Below are positions 9,042 to 19,698 of a stretch of 64,000 nucleotides of DNA, in pieces. The notes under the pieces are model-generated. The model ran no database searches and was not told where the DNA came from. It worked only from the letters and a program-made list of their open reading frames with translations. This stretch comes from an uncultured Psychrosphaera sp. (lineage in GTDB: Bacteria; Pseudomonadota; Gammaproteobacteria; Enterobacterales; Alteromonadaceae). The position numbers and the translations under genes are program-made. The stretch spans positions 124,001-188,000 of the forward strand of contig NZ_CANMSK010000005.1 in assembly GCF_947500655.1 (NCBI RefSeq), read 5' to 3'. Numbering within the stretch: the stretch's first letter is position 1; every line of letters begins with the position of its first letter.

Positions 9042-10337
9042 TTACTTGGCCTCCTGAATACTTAACGAACCTGCAACTGTATTACCTTCGTTATTTACCG
9101 CACCTTGCTTAACTTCTAAGCCCAATTTTTCTATATCATTTTTGAATTGTTCAAATTGTTGAAAAGATGGAGCGTTAGCAGTAAGTCTAAGTTCACCACG
9201 TTTTTCATCATATCTAATTGATTCTATATTAATATTTGGACGCTTTTTAAAGATGGGTGTTAACTCAGCCATAAATGCAGTAAATCCACCGAGTTCACTA
9301 CTGTCAGAACCACCGACAGCTGCAACTTTACGTTTTAACTGAGTACGTAAAATATTTATTCTTAATTTTTCTTTTGGAAAGGCAGCTTGATACATTTGCG
9401 CCAAATCCTCTTTGGCTACTTCAAGATCAGTGGTTGCTGATCGCCATTTGGCTATTACCATTACAAATTGGATGGACAAGGTTATTAATAACAACGCTGC
9501 GGCTGGACGCCACAATACCCAATTTTTGCTCACGGCTTTTTTCTGAGAAAAATCACCTTGTAACAAATTCCATTTAATTTGATCAGTTTGTTGTGCCAAT
9601 AGCAACATAGGTAATTCTGGCTCAGCCGCAATTAGATTTACACGCTCTGATTCAATTAAATTAGCAGTTAATTCCGCAGGAAGCGGCGAAAAATAGTTTA
9701 ATTCTATTTGAGCTTCTGCGCTTTCATCATCTGCTTTACTATTCTCTGCTAACAATTTTTCAAAATACAAAGGTAACCAAGGATCAGTTAAAAACCATCC
9801 ACGCCAAGAATCTTCTCTTATTAACCAACCATTAGCATAACCAAGTATTGAGATACTTTTACTGTTTTGCTCAGACTTAATAGCCTCGTTTGGTAAGCCC
9901 AAAACATCTGGCAACATACTTTTTACTTGAATGTCAGCTTGCGCTAATCTGTCTAACCAGCTTTGTAATAATGTACGCTTAACTATCGCAATGTTAACCC
10001 AGTACTTTTCTAATTCTTTATCAAAACCAGTTTGTTCAATAGCAAAATGTAATTTTTCTATGTCTTCCGCCAATTCATCTTCTAACATAAATGGCAAAGC
10101 TTTAAGCAGCTGACGGGTTGGCTTACTTGGCATAAAATGTCGGTGCAATCTAACATCTGCGCTATCAACAAGCACAGTGACATAACGACCTTTCGCGTAT
10201 TCTGTTAATACAGATAAATCATCTTGATGTTCCAATTCACCAGAGACAATAACTTCTTTTGTGGCCTGTGACCAAACCAACCAAGGAATGGAACTTGAGT
10301 TCTGACTACTCAGTCTCAGTATTAGCTTCTCGCTCAA
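9042..10337 (-). CDS. gspL: Type II secretion protein GspL (TTG start)
   Basis: A 431-residue assembly-platform protein. The N-terminal actin-like cytoplasmic domain recruits the GspE ATPase, a membrane span follows near residue 270, and the periplasmic ferredoxin-like domain is C-terminal. I place the start at the TTG at 10335-10337, giving the usual beginning SEKLILRLSSQ. GGAGG at 10343-10347 sits 5 bases upstream. A longer reading from TTG at 10359-10361 lacks a well-placed ribosome site. The gene overlaps the end of gspK by 32 bases, so translation is probably coupled. Confidence 0.9.
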   Translation of the reverse strand: MSEKLILRLSSQNSSSIPWLVWSQATKEVIVSGELEHQDDLSVLTEYAKGRYVTVLVDSADVRLHRHFMPSKPTRQLLKALPFMLEDELAEDIEKLHFAIEQTGFDKELEKYWVNIAIVKRTLLQSWLDRLAQADIQVKSMLPDVLGLPNEAIKSEQNSKSISILGYANGWLIREDSWRGWFLTDPWLPLYFEKLLAENSKADDESAEAQIELNYFSPLPAELTANLIESERVNLIAAEPELPMLLLAQQTDQIKWNLLQGDFSQKKAVSKNWVLWRPAAALLLITLSIQFVMVIAKWRSATTDLEVAKEDLAQMYQAAFPKEKLRINILRTQLKRKVAAVGGSDSSELGGFTAFMAELTPIFKKRPNINIESIRYDEKRGELRLTANAPSFQQFEQFKNDIEKLGLEVKQGAVNNEGNTVAGSLSIQEAK

Positions 10338-11382
10338 TCTTTCCTCCAAAACGGCGCGCAATTACGTCTACATTATATTTATCATCTAATTGAAACATGC
10401 TAGTCAATTCAAATTTAATATCATTTAAATAAGCATTTGTAACCAATTTAAAAAAACTACTTTTTACCGTAAATTGGCTTTTATCTATCTTTGCTATGTT
10501 TGACAGTGAACTTACCTGAGTAAGTGCAAAAAAGTCATCGATATTGTCAAACCCATCATCTGGTCGTTCTGCCAATATTGCGTCTACTTTATCACGTTCA
10601 ATATCTAACATTGCCATCAAAAACTCTGGATTATCCGAGCTGATGGTATTTACATTAATACTAAGTTGATTGCTATTTGGGATCACGCACACTTTATCCA
10701 TAAGTTGCGTCATGACCGCTAAATCAAAACCGTAAATAACTCTTAATTCATTTTCATGAGCCAGCATTGAATTGGCACTTAAATATGGAAACGATAAACT
10801 CGTATACATATCACCGTCATAACCTACCGAGCCAGAAGGATAATCGTCGGCATCTAACCAGTCATATAAATTCACAGCTAAATCGTCGTTACTCACTTCA
10901 CCTTTTACATCCAATGAATCAAGTAACTTAACGAACAACTGGATACGTTCTGTTTTTATATCATCAGGTATACCTGGGTAGTACAAACTATTCAAATTAA
11001 AACAAGCTGACAAGTCTGTCACTTCACCTTCAATTAGACCATCACCAACCGGGAAACTCATGCCTTTTAACGCCCAAGGTTGGTCTAGGTTGAAAATACC
11101 ATCTTCATCTTCTGCGGTTTTTTTTAATAATGCTTTAATAAAGTTTTCAGAACTAATTGCATACCAATAAGCTTGTTGACGCTCTAAAATATTTTGTACT
11201 CGTTGAACTTGGAATGCTTGTGCTGACAAAATTTCAGTCGCTAAAATCACACACAAAGCAATCGCCAATAACACGGAAATTAATGCCACGCCTTTTTGCT
11301 TATGCTGGCTTTTAATTTGTTTGCGCTTACCACTCAATTTACTTTTAAGCTTTGGTTGATGGCTTTGTGTTTTAATTATCAT
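10306..11382 (-). CDS. gspK: Type II secretion minor pseudopilin GspK
   Basis: A 358-residue tip pseudopilin, much larger than the others as expected. The prepilin leader is long and basic (about 31 residues), and cleavage is expected in KG|VALISVLLAIAL. Mature position 5 is Ser rather than Glu, the known GspK exception. A large periplasmic globular domain follows. GspK caps the pseudopilus with GspI and GspJ. Its start overlaps gspJ by 11 bases and its end overlaps gspL. Confidence 0.92.
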   Translation of the reverse strand: MIIKTQSHQPKLKSKLSGKRKQIKSQHKQKGVALISVLLAIALCVILATEILSAQAFQVQRVQNILERQQAYWYAISSENFIKALLKKTAEDEDGIFNLDQPWALKGMSFPVGDGLIEGEVTDLSACFNLNSLYYPGIPDDIKTERIQLFVKLLDSLDVKGEVSNDDLAVNLYDWLDADDYPSGSVGYDGDMYTSLSFPYLSANSMLAHENELRVIYGFDLAVMTQLMDKVCVIPNSNQLSINVNTISSDNPEFLMAMLDIERDKVDAILAERPDDGFDNIDDFFALTQVSSLSNIAKIDKSQFTVKSSFFKLVTNAYLNDIKFELTSMFQLDDKYNVDVIARRFGGKIEREANTETE

Positions 11383-12010
11383 TCTTTATCTCTACCACTG
11401 TTTGTCGAATGATAAGAAAGCTACGTTCAATTTCACCAAAAGTTTCCGTTTCCAACTTAAGTTTTATTGCCGAAGGTAATCCAGTCTCGGGTAATTCATC
11501 GCCCCATTCACCATTGACGTGGTAAGACAAACTCATTGCTTCAATGCCATTAATTAGAACTTGAACTCTAGGTTCAGTACCCATTTCATTATCAACAAAG
11601 TTAAAGTACAAACGTTCTAATTTTTTTTCAATTAACCGATACGCCACAAGCTGTAGTTCACTTCTTGCTAGCACCATAGCTGGATTTGTCCAACCATCTC
11701 TGACAAAAGCAAAACCAACCGCTTCAGATTCAAACAAATAATCACTAGCATGAAAAAAGGTATCGCCGCTATCTTCACCGTCAATTCTCACTTTACGTTG
11801 CGCTAGCTGGGTAAAATCGTTTTCTATAATTGTAAATGCACGTTGTAAATCGGTTAACTGTTTGTTTTGGTTAATAACAACTTCATGGCCATTTACTGTG
11901 GTATTAACCACAGAAAACATAGCGACACTCAACATGGAAAAAATAGCCAAGGCCACTAAAATTTCTAGCAGGGTAAAGCCCTGTGCTTTGTTTGAGTTGT
12001 AATTAGTCAT
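11372..12010 (-). CDS. gspJ: Type II secretion minor pseudopilin GspJ
   Basis: A minor pseudopilin with the class III prepilin motif QG|FTLLEILVALAIF, including Glu5. I prefer the ATG at 12008-12010 (MTNYNSNK...), which gives an 11-residue leader and directly follows the gspI stop. An in-frame ATG at 12026-12028 would add six residues. Neither start has a strong ribosome site, so translation may be coupled to gspI. It forms the pseudopilus tip complex with GspI and GspK. Confidence 0.9.
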   Translation of the reverse strand: MTNYNSNKAQGFTLLEILVALAIFSMLSVAMFSVVNTTVNGHEVVINQNKQLTDLQRAFTIIENDFTQLAQRKVRIDGEDSGDTFFHASDYLFESEAVGFAFVRDGWTNPAMVLARSELQLVAYRLIEKKLERLYFNFVDNEMGTEPRVQVLINGIEAMSLSYHVNGEWGDELPETGLPSAIKLKLETETFGEIERSFLIIRQTVVEIKNDN

Positions 12011-12011
12011 G

Positions 12012-12425
12012 TTATTTATTACGCACATTTGATGATAAGTACGTAGTTAAAGAATAAACAGATGTCGCTGCATTTTTCTCTGTGGATACATTCATAGTCA
12101 CTGAGCGTAAAGACTTATCTTCCGTTTCAACCACGATTTGTTGCCAATACCATTTTCGGCCTGCTAATTCCTGCTCACCTTTTGCTTTATCTTTTGGTGG
12201 CCAAACTTCGCTAGTTTGTAACTCAATAAGCTGATCGTTTGCTACCCAAGAAGCAAATGTAATTTGTTCTATTTCACTTAAGTTGTTAGACGATGTGCCA
12301 ACCACATTTAAAATTGTACTCGCTGAATAAGCAAAAATAGCTAATGCCAGTAACAACTCAACTAAAGTAAATCCAGTTTGCTTTTGATTTGTGCGCCCTT
12401 GATGACTTCTCATATTAAAGCTCAT
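12012..12425 (-). CDS. gspI: Type II secretion minor pseudopilin GspI
   Basis: A 137-residue minor pseudopilin with the cleavage motif TG|FTLVELLLALAIF. It overlaps the 3' end of gspH by 11 bases. A second ATG at 12411-12413, just after the gspH stop, is a possible alternative start with a shorter leader. GspI nucleates the tip complex with GspJ and GspK. Confidence 0.9.
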   Translation of the reverse strand: MSFNMRSHQGRTNQKQTGFTLVELLLALAIFAYSASTILNVVGTSSNNLSEIEQITFASWVANDQLIELQTSEVWPPKDKAKGEQELAGRKWYWQQIVVETEDKSLRSVTMNVSTEKNAATSVYSLTTYLSSNVRNK

Positions 12426-12999
12426 CTATTTGCTTTGGGTCGAGTACTAAAACGGGAGTAATAAATTCACCTCTAACTTTAAATGTAACTGGTTCATCAA
12501 AGCCATTGTCATAACTAACATCGAGGTCAAAAGGAGATATTTCACCTGAGGATAGGATAAAAATTTGTGGAAAAGACATCTGCTTTTCTTCTTCCGTTTG
12601 TTCGCTATTTTCTTCTAATTGTTCTTCATCAATCCATTCAACAGCACTTAATAAGTTTTGCTCTTGCCATTCCAAACCATCTAAGGCTAATTCAATAGTT
12701 ATATCGTTTTCTAATTCAGTCTCTGTAAATGGCGGTTCTGGCATTGGTTGCCATTTTTCACCATCAAACATTAGGAATACGTAACTTGATTCGCTAACAG
12801 AAAAGCCTAATAAGGTATTATTCAATACTGCATATTCAGACGCTAGATTAATTAACGCAGCAAGTTTTTTACTTTGCTGATCAACTTGATCAAATGGGTC
12901 TTGGGCTAAGTTTGGAAATTTAACAGTACTGACAACAAGTCCCATCAACAAGATCACAAGCATCAATTCAAAAAGAGTAAAACCTTTATGTTTGTTCAC
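12415..12999 (-). CDS. gspH: Type II secretion minor pseudopilin GspH
   Basis: A 194-residue pseudopilin with a very short leader and cleavage in KG|FTLFELMLVILLMG. It has an acidic insertion near residues 127-141 rich in Glu (EEQLEENSEQTEEEK). GspH links the tip complex to the GspG filament. It follows gspG after a gap of about 90 bases that contains a hairpin. Confidence 0.9.
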   Translation of the reverse strand: MNKHKGFTLFELMLVILLMGLVVSTVKFPNLAQDPFDQVDQQSKKLAALINLASEYAVLNNTLLGFSVSESSYVFLMFDGEKWQPMPEPPFTETELENDITIELALDGLEWQEQNLLSAVEWIDEEQLEENSEQTEEEKQMSFPQIFILSSGEISPFDLDVSYDNGFDEPVTFKVRGEFITPVLVLDPKQIDEL

Positions 13000-13035
13000 T
13001 TATAGACCCTTACTAAATGGCACTATTTTTAAGAA

Positions 13036-13064
13036 TAAGGATGCTTAAATTTATAAACATCCTA
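13036..13064 (-). other. Hairpin in the gspG-gspH spacer
   Basis: AGGATG and CATCCT (13038-13043 and 13058-13063) are complementary around an AT-rich 14-base loop. This is the only sizeable gap in the downstream half of the gsp operon. There is no strong U tract in the minus-strand transcript, so I read it as a possible RNA-processing or attenuation hairpin. The base-pairing is seen; the role is inferred. Confidence 0.35.
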
Positions 13065-13091
13065 GTATTTATATCGCTTTATATTAAGCCT

Positions 13092-13529
13092 TTATAAAAA
13101 GTCTTTTACGTTCCAGTTACCAATATCGTCTTCAGTACCGGCTTCACCGTCTGGTCCGACTGAAAACAAATCAAATTTACCCATTTCGCCTGGATTAATT
13201 AACTGGTAATCATTACCCCATTTATCTTGCGGTAATTCATCAAGAAAACCATTTACTGGGTAGTTACGTGGAACAGGTTCAATTTCTGGTGCAGAAACTA
13301 ATGCTTCCAAACCTTGTTCTGTCGTTGGATATTGACCGGCTTTTAATTTATATAAATCTAAAATTGATTCTAAATTTTTAATTTCAATTGCTGTACTCTG
13401 AACCTTAGCTTCGTCGGCACTATCCATTAAGTTACCAACAACTAATGACGCCATCATGCCCAAAATAGCAATAACGATCATCACTTCTAATATAGTAAAA
13501 CCTTTCTGTGTTTTTCTAATAATTTTCAT
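13092..13529 (-). CDS. gspG: Type II secretion major pseudopilin GspG
   Basis: A 145-residue major pseudopilin. Prepilin cleavage is expected in KG|FTILEVMIVIAILGMMASLV with Glu5. The globular domain has the conserved LDLYKLKAGQYPTTEQGLEAL and ends with the calcium-binding loop region DLFSVGPDGEAGTEDDIGNW. GspG polymerises into the periplasmic pseudopilus that pushes substrates through the secretin. It is followed by the longest spacer in this part of the operon. Confidence 0.95.
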   Translation of the reverse strand: MKIIRKTQKGFTILEVMIVIAILGMMASLVVGNLMDSADEAKVQSTAIEIKNLESILDLYKLKAGQYPTTEQGLEALVSAPEIEPVPRNYPVNGFLDELPQDKWGNDYQLINPGEMGKFDLFSVGPDGEAGTEDDIGNWNVKDFL

Positions 13530-13566
13530 TTTCTTACTCCATTTACTCTAGTAATTTAAAATTGAT

Positions 13567-14787
13567 TTACATGCCAGCTAAATTATTCATTTGCATAATT
13601 GGTTGCATAATTGCCATTACAATAAACATAACCATACCGGCCATTACAGCAACAATTAATGGTGTTAATAAACTTAAACTTATCTTAACAATTGCATCCA
13701 GTTCGTTGTCTTGGTTATCTGCTGAACGTTTTAACATTTGCTCTAATTCACCCGATTTTTCACCGCTGCCAATCATGTGTAACATCATAGGTGGAAATGT
13801 TTTTGAATTCTCTAATGAGCTTTTTAAAGATGCACCTTCACGTACATTATCGGACGCTTCTATAACCGCTTTTTTAATATGAGCATTAGACAATACTTCG
13901 CCAGATATGGTCATTCCTTCCAAGATAGGAACCGCACTGGAAGTTAAAATGCTTAACGTACGAGCAAAGCGCGCTGTATTAACACCTAAAATCACCTTGC
14001 CTATTAAAGGCAGTTTTAGTAATTTTTTATCAAACTTCAATCTGAATTTCGGACGCTTTAACATCCGCTGAAAAACCACAATCCCTGCAACAATAAAAAT
14101 AGCCAAGAAAATACCGTAGTTAAGAATAAAATCACTCAGACTTAATAAGAGTTGAGTGCTTCCAGGAAGTTCCTGCCCAGACTTCATTACTTGCCCAACA
14201 ATTTTAGGCACTACCGATGCTAACAAAAATGTCACTATACCAATGGCAAACACGGTTAACATTATTGGATAAACCATAGCTTGGGTTAGTTGTGACTTAG
14301 TCTCTTGACGTTTTTCTGTGTAATCAGCAAGTCTATTTAATACTTCATCTAAATGACCAGATTTTTCGCCGGCCGACACCATAGAGCGAAATAAGTGGTC
14401 AAAAATATAAGGAAATTCTTTCATGCCTTCAGCAAGACTATAACCTTCAACAACTTTGGAGCGAATAGCCATTATTGTACGTTTTAATCTTGGTTTATCG
14501 CATTGCTCTGCAACCGCTAACAATGCAGATTCTATGGTTAATGCAGAACCAACTAAGGTGGCTAACTGACGAGTAACAAGCGCTAAATCTGATGCTGATA
14601 TCTTAGCTTGAAATAGTGATATTCCCGCTTCAGCTTGTTTCTCTTTTTGGCTCGACTGACTAACATCTATTGGGATTAACCCTTTATCTCTAAGCTGCTG
14701 CCTAACTTGTTTGGCAGTATCAGCTTCTAACATGCCTTTTTTAGTTTTGCCTTTGTTATCCAGAGCTTTGTATTCAAAGGCAGCCAT
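13567..14787 (-). CDS. gspF: Type II secretion inner-membrane protein GspF
   Basis: A 406-residue polytopic platform protein with three membrane segments, near residues 170-190, 220-240 and 375-400. Two homologous cytoplasmic helical GspF domains are visible, each with a gSGExSG-like signature (VSAGEKSGHLDEVL and IGSGEKSGELEQML). It couples ATP hydrolysis by GspE to pseudopilus growth. Its start overlaps the gspE stop by 1 base. Confidence 0.95.
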   Translation of the reverse strand: MAAFEYKALDNKGKTKKGMLEADTAKQVRQQLRDKGLIPIDVSQSSQKEKQAEAGISLFQAKISASDLALVTRQLATLVGSALTIESALLAVAEQCDKPRLKRTIMAIRSKVVEGYSLAEGMKEFPYIFDHLFRSMVSAGEKSGHLDEVLNRLADYTEKRQETKSQLTQAMVYPIMLTVFAIGIVTFLLASVVPKIVGQVMKSGQELPGSTQLLLSLSDFILNYGIFLAIFIVAGIVVFQRMLKRPKFRLKFDKKLLKLPLIGKVILGVNTARFARTLSILTSSAVPILEGMTISGEVLSNAHIKKAVIEASDNVREGASLKSSLENSKTFPPMMLHMIGSGEKSGELEQMLKRSADNQDNELDAIVKISLSLLTPLIVAVMAGMVMFIVMAIMQPIMQMNNLAGM

Positions 14788-16331
14788 TAACTGTCCTCAC
14801 GGGTAACACGTAATACTTCTTCTAAAGTTGTTAACCCTGCTAAAACTTTACCCATACCATCATCTCGAATACTAGGCGTATTCTGACGTATATATTTTTC
14901 TATAGCCTGTTCGCCTTTACCTGTATGGATATTTTCACGAACCGCTTCATCAACAACTAATAATTCATGAATACCGACACGTCCACGGTAACCTGTAAAG
15001 TTACACTGGTCACAACCTTTAGGGTGGAAAATAGTACGCGTGTCGTCGGCTTTTAAGCCAAGCATTTCTTTTTCAGCATTATCAGGTGAATAATCAACTT
15101 TACAGCTGCTACATAAGGTTCTAACTAATCGTTGTGAAATAACCGCTAATAAACTTGATGATAATAAAAATGGTTCAATTCCCATATCTTCCATACGAGT
15201 AATAGCGCCTGATGCGGTATTTGTATGCAAGGTAGAGATAACTAAGTGACCAGTTAAACTAGCTTGCACTGCAATTTCTGCCGTTTCTAAGTCACGGATT
15301 TCACCTATCATTACGACATCTGGATCTTGACGTAATATTGCTCTTAATCCTCGAGCAAAAGTCATATCAACTTTAGTGTTAACTTGTGTTTGACCAACAC
15401 CAGCTAATTCATACTCGACCGGATCTTCAACCGTTAAAATATTGCGGTCTTTACTGTTGATGTTGGTTAAGCCTGCATACAAGGTGGTACTTTTACCTGA
15501 ACCTGTAGGTCCTGTAACCAAGATAATACCGTGCGGTTTACGCAGTAATTCAGCAAATTTTGCTTGGTTAGTTGGCGTCATACCCAAGTCAACTAAATCT
15601 AATTTGGCGTTATTTTTATCCAACAAACGCATCACCACACGCTCACCATAAGATGATGGCATGGTTGAAACGCGCACGTCGATTGCACGACCCGCTATAC
15701 GTAAAGATATACGACCATCTTGAGGAATTCGTTTTTCAGCTATGTCTAACTTAGCCATAACTTTTATTCTTGAAACGAGCAAAGAGGAAAGTTTGCGGTT
15801 TGGTGATAACACCTCACGCAATACACCATCAACACGAAAGCGGATAACTAATTGCTTTTCAAATGTCTCAATATGTATATCTGACGCACCTTCTTTAATA
15901 GCTTCTGACAATGTCGCATTAATCAATTTAATAATTGGCGCGTCGTCTTCACCCTCTAATAAGTCTTCTGTACCCGGCATTTCTTCAGCAATAGAAAACA
16001 GGTCAACTTCGTTACCTATGTCTTCCATTAACTGTTGGGTTTCAGATGCATTACGTTGGTAGCTTTGCTCCAACTCAGTATCAAATTCATCATCTGGGAT
16101 AGTTGATGTAGGTAATACAAAGCCGAGAAAACGACGAATTTCAATTAACGCATCCATAGATGTAGACGCTTTAATTAACATTCTCGGTTTATCTTGTTGA
16201 TATGAAATTAATACACCAAAGCGCTGAGCAAAACCAAACGGCACGCGCTTAATAGATGTATCTATATCACCCTGCTCTACCAGTATAGTTGGACTGACAG
16301 GATCTAAGTTTTGGTTAACTAATTCTGACAT
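14787..16331 (-). CDS. gspE: Type II secretion ATPase GspE
   Basis: A 514-residue hexameric cytoplasmic ATPase. The N1E/N2E region precedes a RecA-like core. Walker A is GPTGSGKST near residue 275, an Asp box and Walker B with MIGEIRD follow, and a His box contains STLHTN. A zinc-binding tetracysteine region follows, with CSSC and CDQC near residues 420-450. It powers pseudopilus assembly and binds GspL. It is separated from gspD by 2 bases. Confidence 0.95.
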   Translation of the reverse strand: MSELVNQNLDPVSPTILVEQGDIDTSIKRVPFGFAQRFGVLISYQQDKPRMLIKASTSMDALIEIRRFLGFVLPTSTIPDDEFDTELEQSYQRNASETQQLMEDIGNEVDLFSIAEEMPGTEDLLEGEDDAPIIKLINATLSEAIKEGASDIHIETFEKQLVIRFRVDGVLREVLSPNRKLSSLLVSRIKVMAKLDIAEKRIPQDGRISLRIAGRAIDVRVSTMPSSYGERVVMRLLDKNNAKLDLVDLGMTPTNQAKFAELLRKPHGIILVTGPTGSGKSTTLYAGLTNINSKDRNILTVEDPVEYELAGVGQTQVNTKVDMTFARGLRAILRQDPDVVMIGEIRDLETAEIAVQASLTGHLVISTLHTNTASGAITRMEDMGIEPFLLSSSLLAVISQRLVRTLCSSCKVDYSPDNAEKEMLGLKADDTRTIFHPKGCDQCNFTGYRGRVGIHELLVVDEAVRENIHTGKGEQAIEKYIRQNTPSIRDDGMGKVLAGLTTLEEVLRVTREDS

Positions 16332-16333
16332 TA

Positions 16334-18508
16334 TTAGTTATCGCCCTTACTCTCATTATCTTTCTTTAGAGTTTCTTTATCTGAAGCTTTTCCTTCTAAT
16401 TTTTTCAACGTATCAGATTGATTTTCATTTAAATACTCTTCAAAAGATGGAGGTAAGGCAATTGTCTCATCCCATTCACTTAATACCGGCTGACTAGTGA
16501 ATGGCATTAATGCTATGCCATCCTCTTCACTTTTTAATTGTTCAGCGCGTATATAATTATATTTACGATTACTCTCACCAGCCAAGGTCTCATCGTCTCG
16601 GATTATTACAGCTCGAATAAATACCATTAAATTACGCTTACGTTTTGTAGTACTGGTCGATTTAAACAGGTGACCTATAATTGGTATATCGCCAAGTAGT
16701 GGAACTTTAGAAACACTTTCTTGCACGTCTTCATCAATCAAACCACCAATAACGATAGTCGCACCGTCTTCTGCCAAAACCGTTGTATTGATAGAGCGTT
16801 TATTTATGCCTAAATCAACACCCGTTGCTCCACTGACACTTGACACTTCTTGGCTTATCAATAGCTGAACTGCATTACCTTCATTAATTTGTGGTGTAAT
16901 GCTTAATTTAATACCAACTTCAGTACGTTCAACCGTTTGGAACGGGTTAGCATTATTACTTCCAGTTGAAGAACCAGTAATAATTGGCACTTCCGAGCCC
17001 ACTAAAATAGAGGCTTCTTCGTTATCTAAAGTAGTAATTGATGGAGTTGCTAAAATATTAGAGTTAGTGTCATTACTCACAGCTTGAAGAACAACGCCCC
17101 AACCATCTTTAAAGATACCTGTAGCAAAACCACTTACGCTACTTAGTACCGAAGCCAGAGTGGTATAATCACCTTCAGTTGTAGTCGATAATACAGAGCC
17201 TACAGACTCACCATCGTCATTAGTATTGTATACAATCTCTTCCGTGGTTGTTTCTCTTGCGCTGTAAGCGGCTCCTGCAAGAGTGGATACTGGTGTAACT
17301 GCACCATTATTAAACTGAGTAAACCCAAGGTCTTCGCTGCCCCACTGGACACCTAAATTAATGCCTTCACTTTCATACACTTCAACTATTATCGCTTCAA
17401 CTAGTACTTGCTGACGACGAATATCGAGTTGGCGAATAATCTGCTCTAAAGAACGCATCATGTCAGGTTCTGCGTTAATAACTAACGAGTTAGAATCTGC
17501 GTGTGCTTGAATTGAATAATCACGTTTTTGACTACGCGATGAGGTTTTAGTTGACGTCCCGCCTTTAGCGTCTGCGGCTAATGAGTCTGATACGCCAGTT
17601 AACACTTTAACTATCTCTTCCGCCTTGGCGTATTTCAAATAATGAACTCGAGTGTTACCTGAGCTTTCTAATTCCGCATCCAAACGCTCAATTAATTTAA
17701 TAACTCGGCTACGAGCTTGCGGTTCACCACTAACAATAACGCTATTGGTTCTATCATCAGATACAATTTTAGGAATTAAAAATTCTGGTTGGTCTTTATT
17801 GCCTTTGGCACTGTAAATACTTTCCAAAATACGAACAATTTCGCTGGCTGATGCAAATTGCAATTTAACAATTTCGACTTTTAAATCACCAGCCCTATCA
17901 ACACGATTAATAATATCAACCAAACGATTAACCGTTGCCGCAGAACCTGTCATCATTATCACATTTGATGGGTCATAATGCACAACATGACCAGAACCTG
18001 ATTGATTACTAAATTGGCGTAATAGCGGAGATAATTCACGCACTGATACGTTTTTAACTTCAACAACACGGGTAACCATTTCATCACCAACACCTGGTGC
18101 ATCATTACCTACTACTGGAATTGCAGAATTTTTTGCATCTTTAGCTTTAACAACTTTAAGAATACCGTTGCCCATATCAACAACAGCGTATCCATATACC
18201 TCTAATACGTTTAAAAAGAATTGGTAATACTGTTTTTCTGACAATAAATCATAAGAACGAACGTTTACTTTACCTCGAACCGTTGGGTCTATAATGATGG
18301 TTTTCTGTAAAATTTTACCAACAATATTAATAAACTCATTAATATCAGTACCTTTAAAGTTAGGCGAGTACTGAGCCGCGTGGACTGGTTGGGATACCCA
18401 TAAGCTGGATAATGCCAATACAGTTAACGAGGTAGATAACGCCGTCACCTTTATAGATTTAACAAATTTAATTGTTAAGGTATTTATTGATGCTGTAAAC
18501 AAACCCAT
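16334..18508 (-). CDS. gspD: Type II secretion secretin GspD
   Basis: A 724-residue outer-membrane secretin. A signal peptide (residues about 1-44, ending VHAA) precedes the N0-N3 periplasmic ring domains. The C-terminal secretin domain contains [21 protein letters not shown], and [16 protein letters not shown] near the end of the barrel. A charged tail rich in Lys, Glu and Asp may be the pilotin-binding S domain. No pilotin gene is present in the window. It forms the exit channel for folded exoproteins. Confidence 0.95.
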   Translation of the reverse strand: MGLFTASINTLTIKFVKSIKVTALSTSLTVLALSSLWVSQPVHAAQYSPNFKGTDINEFINIVGKILQKTIIIDPTVRGKVNVRSYDLLSEKQYYQFFLNVLEVYGYAVVDMGNGILKVVKAKDAKNSAIPVVGNDAPGVGDEMVTRVVEVKNVSVRELSPLLRQFSNQSGSGHVVHYDPSNVIMMTGSAATVNRLVDIINRVDRAGDLKVEIVKLQFASASEIVRILESIYSAKGNKDQPEFLIPKIVSDDRTNSVIVSGEPQARSRVIKLIERLDAELESSGNTRVHYLKYAKAEEIVKVLTGVSDSLAADAKGGTSTKTSSRSQKRDYSIQAHADSNSLVINAEPDMMRSLEQIIRQLDIRRQQVLVEAIIVEVYESEGINLGVQWGSEDLGFTQFNNGAVTPVSTLAGAAYSARETTTEEIVYNTNDDGESVGSVLSTTTEGDYTTLASVLSSVSGFATGIFKDGWGVVLQAVSNDTNSNILATPSITTLDNEEASILVGSEVPIITGSSTGSNNANPFQTVERTEVGIKLSITPQINEGNAVQLLISQEVSSVSGATGVDLGINKRSINTTVLAEDGATIVIGGLIDEDVQESVSKVPLLGDIPIIGHLFKSTSTTKRKRNLMVFIRAVIIRDDETLAGESNRKYNYIRAEQLKSEEDGIALMPFTSQPVLSEWDETIALPPSFEEYLNENQSDTLKKLEGKASDKETLKKDNESKGDN

Positions 18509-18526
18509 TAAAACAAACTCCAGGGG

Positions 18527-19507
18527 TTAAAGTGCCAAAATAATATCAATTGCGGTATCGTCTCTAACGACCGTTATTGTTGCTTCTGTCATTGTTCGCA
18601 ATTCTTTCATTACGCTCAATGCTTGTTGCATATCTGTTAAGTCATAACCATTTATACTTGTAGCTAAATCATTACGCTTTAATCCAACTTCTGAAAATAA
18701 CTTTCCATCTTTCCCTGGGGAAAGTTTATAGCCTTTTAGTTCACCACTTCTTCTATATGGTTTAACTCTAATAACATCGAGCAACTTTTTAGGATCATCA
18801 AATAAGGTTTCCCTTTGTTCTCTTAAAGAGCGAGAAAGTTCAACATTTTCACGTTTATCAAGTCGCTCTTTTTTTAACGGCTTGCTTTTTTGTGCTGGAT
18901 TAGGATCTTGGATAACGGTTTGCTGATCACGATTTACTTTATTTTCAGAGCCTGGTACTGAGGTTGAATATTCAATACCAGCTAGCATTAATGTCTCAAA
19001 TCTACCTGATACAAACAAGATAACTCTATCTAGTAATATTTCATGTACAGATGCAGAAGTACCATCAATTTTTTCATCTATACCATAAGTATTTTGATTG
19101 CCCGCACTTTCTATTATTGCGACACTTGTTTTTGAAGTGGTATTTGAACTATCTGCGACTAAGCCAGTTAATTTAACATTCAAACGTGTTTTAGGTGCTG
19201 GTTGATCTGTTTTTTGTGGTGATTTAACTACTGTGGATTTTTTTAAATCGCCAAATAAATTAATACTCAGTAAATCACTAATATCTATTTTATTATTCGT
19301 TGCCGTATTATTCTGGCCGCTAAGAGAAGAGCTACTGATTGTAATTTTGTTATATTCTGATGATGTTGGTATAAATTTCCAAATTAAATCAGCCGATATA
19401 TACGCACAATAAACCAACAAAGTGATTGTTATAATTTTACTCAATTTTTGATGTGGTAATTTGCCCGTAAAGGTATTGAGCTGCTCAAACAAGCGAGACG
19501 ACTCCAT
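18527..19507 (-). CDS. gspC: Type II secretion protein GspC
   Basis: A 326-residue bitopic protein that is first in the operon. A membrane span lies near residues 24-42. A periplasmic homology-region domain lies at about residues 75-180 (LNVKLTGLVAD, SAVAIIES-like strand). A C-terminal PDZ-like domain at about 230-320 contains GYKLSPGKDGKLFSEVGLKRNDLATSING. It links the inner platform to the GspD secretin. The linker between the two domains is unusually charged, with many Lys and Arg. The operon promoter should lie in 19508-19698. Confidence 0.93.
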   Translation of the reverse strand: MESSRLFEQLNTFTGKLPHQKLSKIITITLLVYCAYISADLIWKFIPTSSEYNKITISSSSLSGQNNTATNNKIDISDLLSINLFGDLKKSTVVKSPQKTDQPAPKTRLNVKLTGLVADSSNTTSKTSVAIIESAGNQNTYGIDEKIDGTSASVHEILLDRVILFVSGRFETLMLAGIEYSTSVPGSENKVNRDQQTVIQDPNPAQKSKPLKKERLDKRENVELSRSLREQRETLFDDPKKLLDVIRVKPYRRSGELKGYKLSPGKDGKLFSEVGLKRNDLATSINGYDLTDMQQALSVMKELRTMTEATITVVRDDTAIDIILAL

Positions 19508-19698
19508 TAATTTTGGTACTCCAATATATCAGTTTATTATTAATGTTTTATTGCGCCATTAACAATAACAAACTTAATTCCATTTGAAATTAGTGATTTT
19601 ACCGCTCAGTATAACCTTACACATGGTTAAAAATCACTATTTATGCTAAATTATCGTCGCTTTTTAACACTTATTCCTAGGATACTTTAATAACTACA

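Noticed and set aside
13562..13882. 106-codon plus-strand open frame in the gsp region, and similar ones at 15442-16062 and 16899-17087
   Set aside because: All lie opposite confirmed gsp genes; their composition mirrors the real frame.
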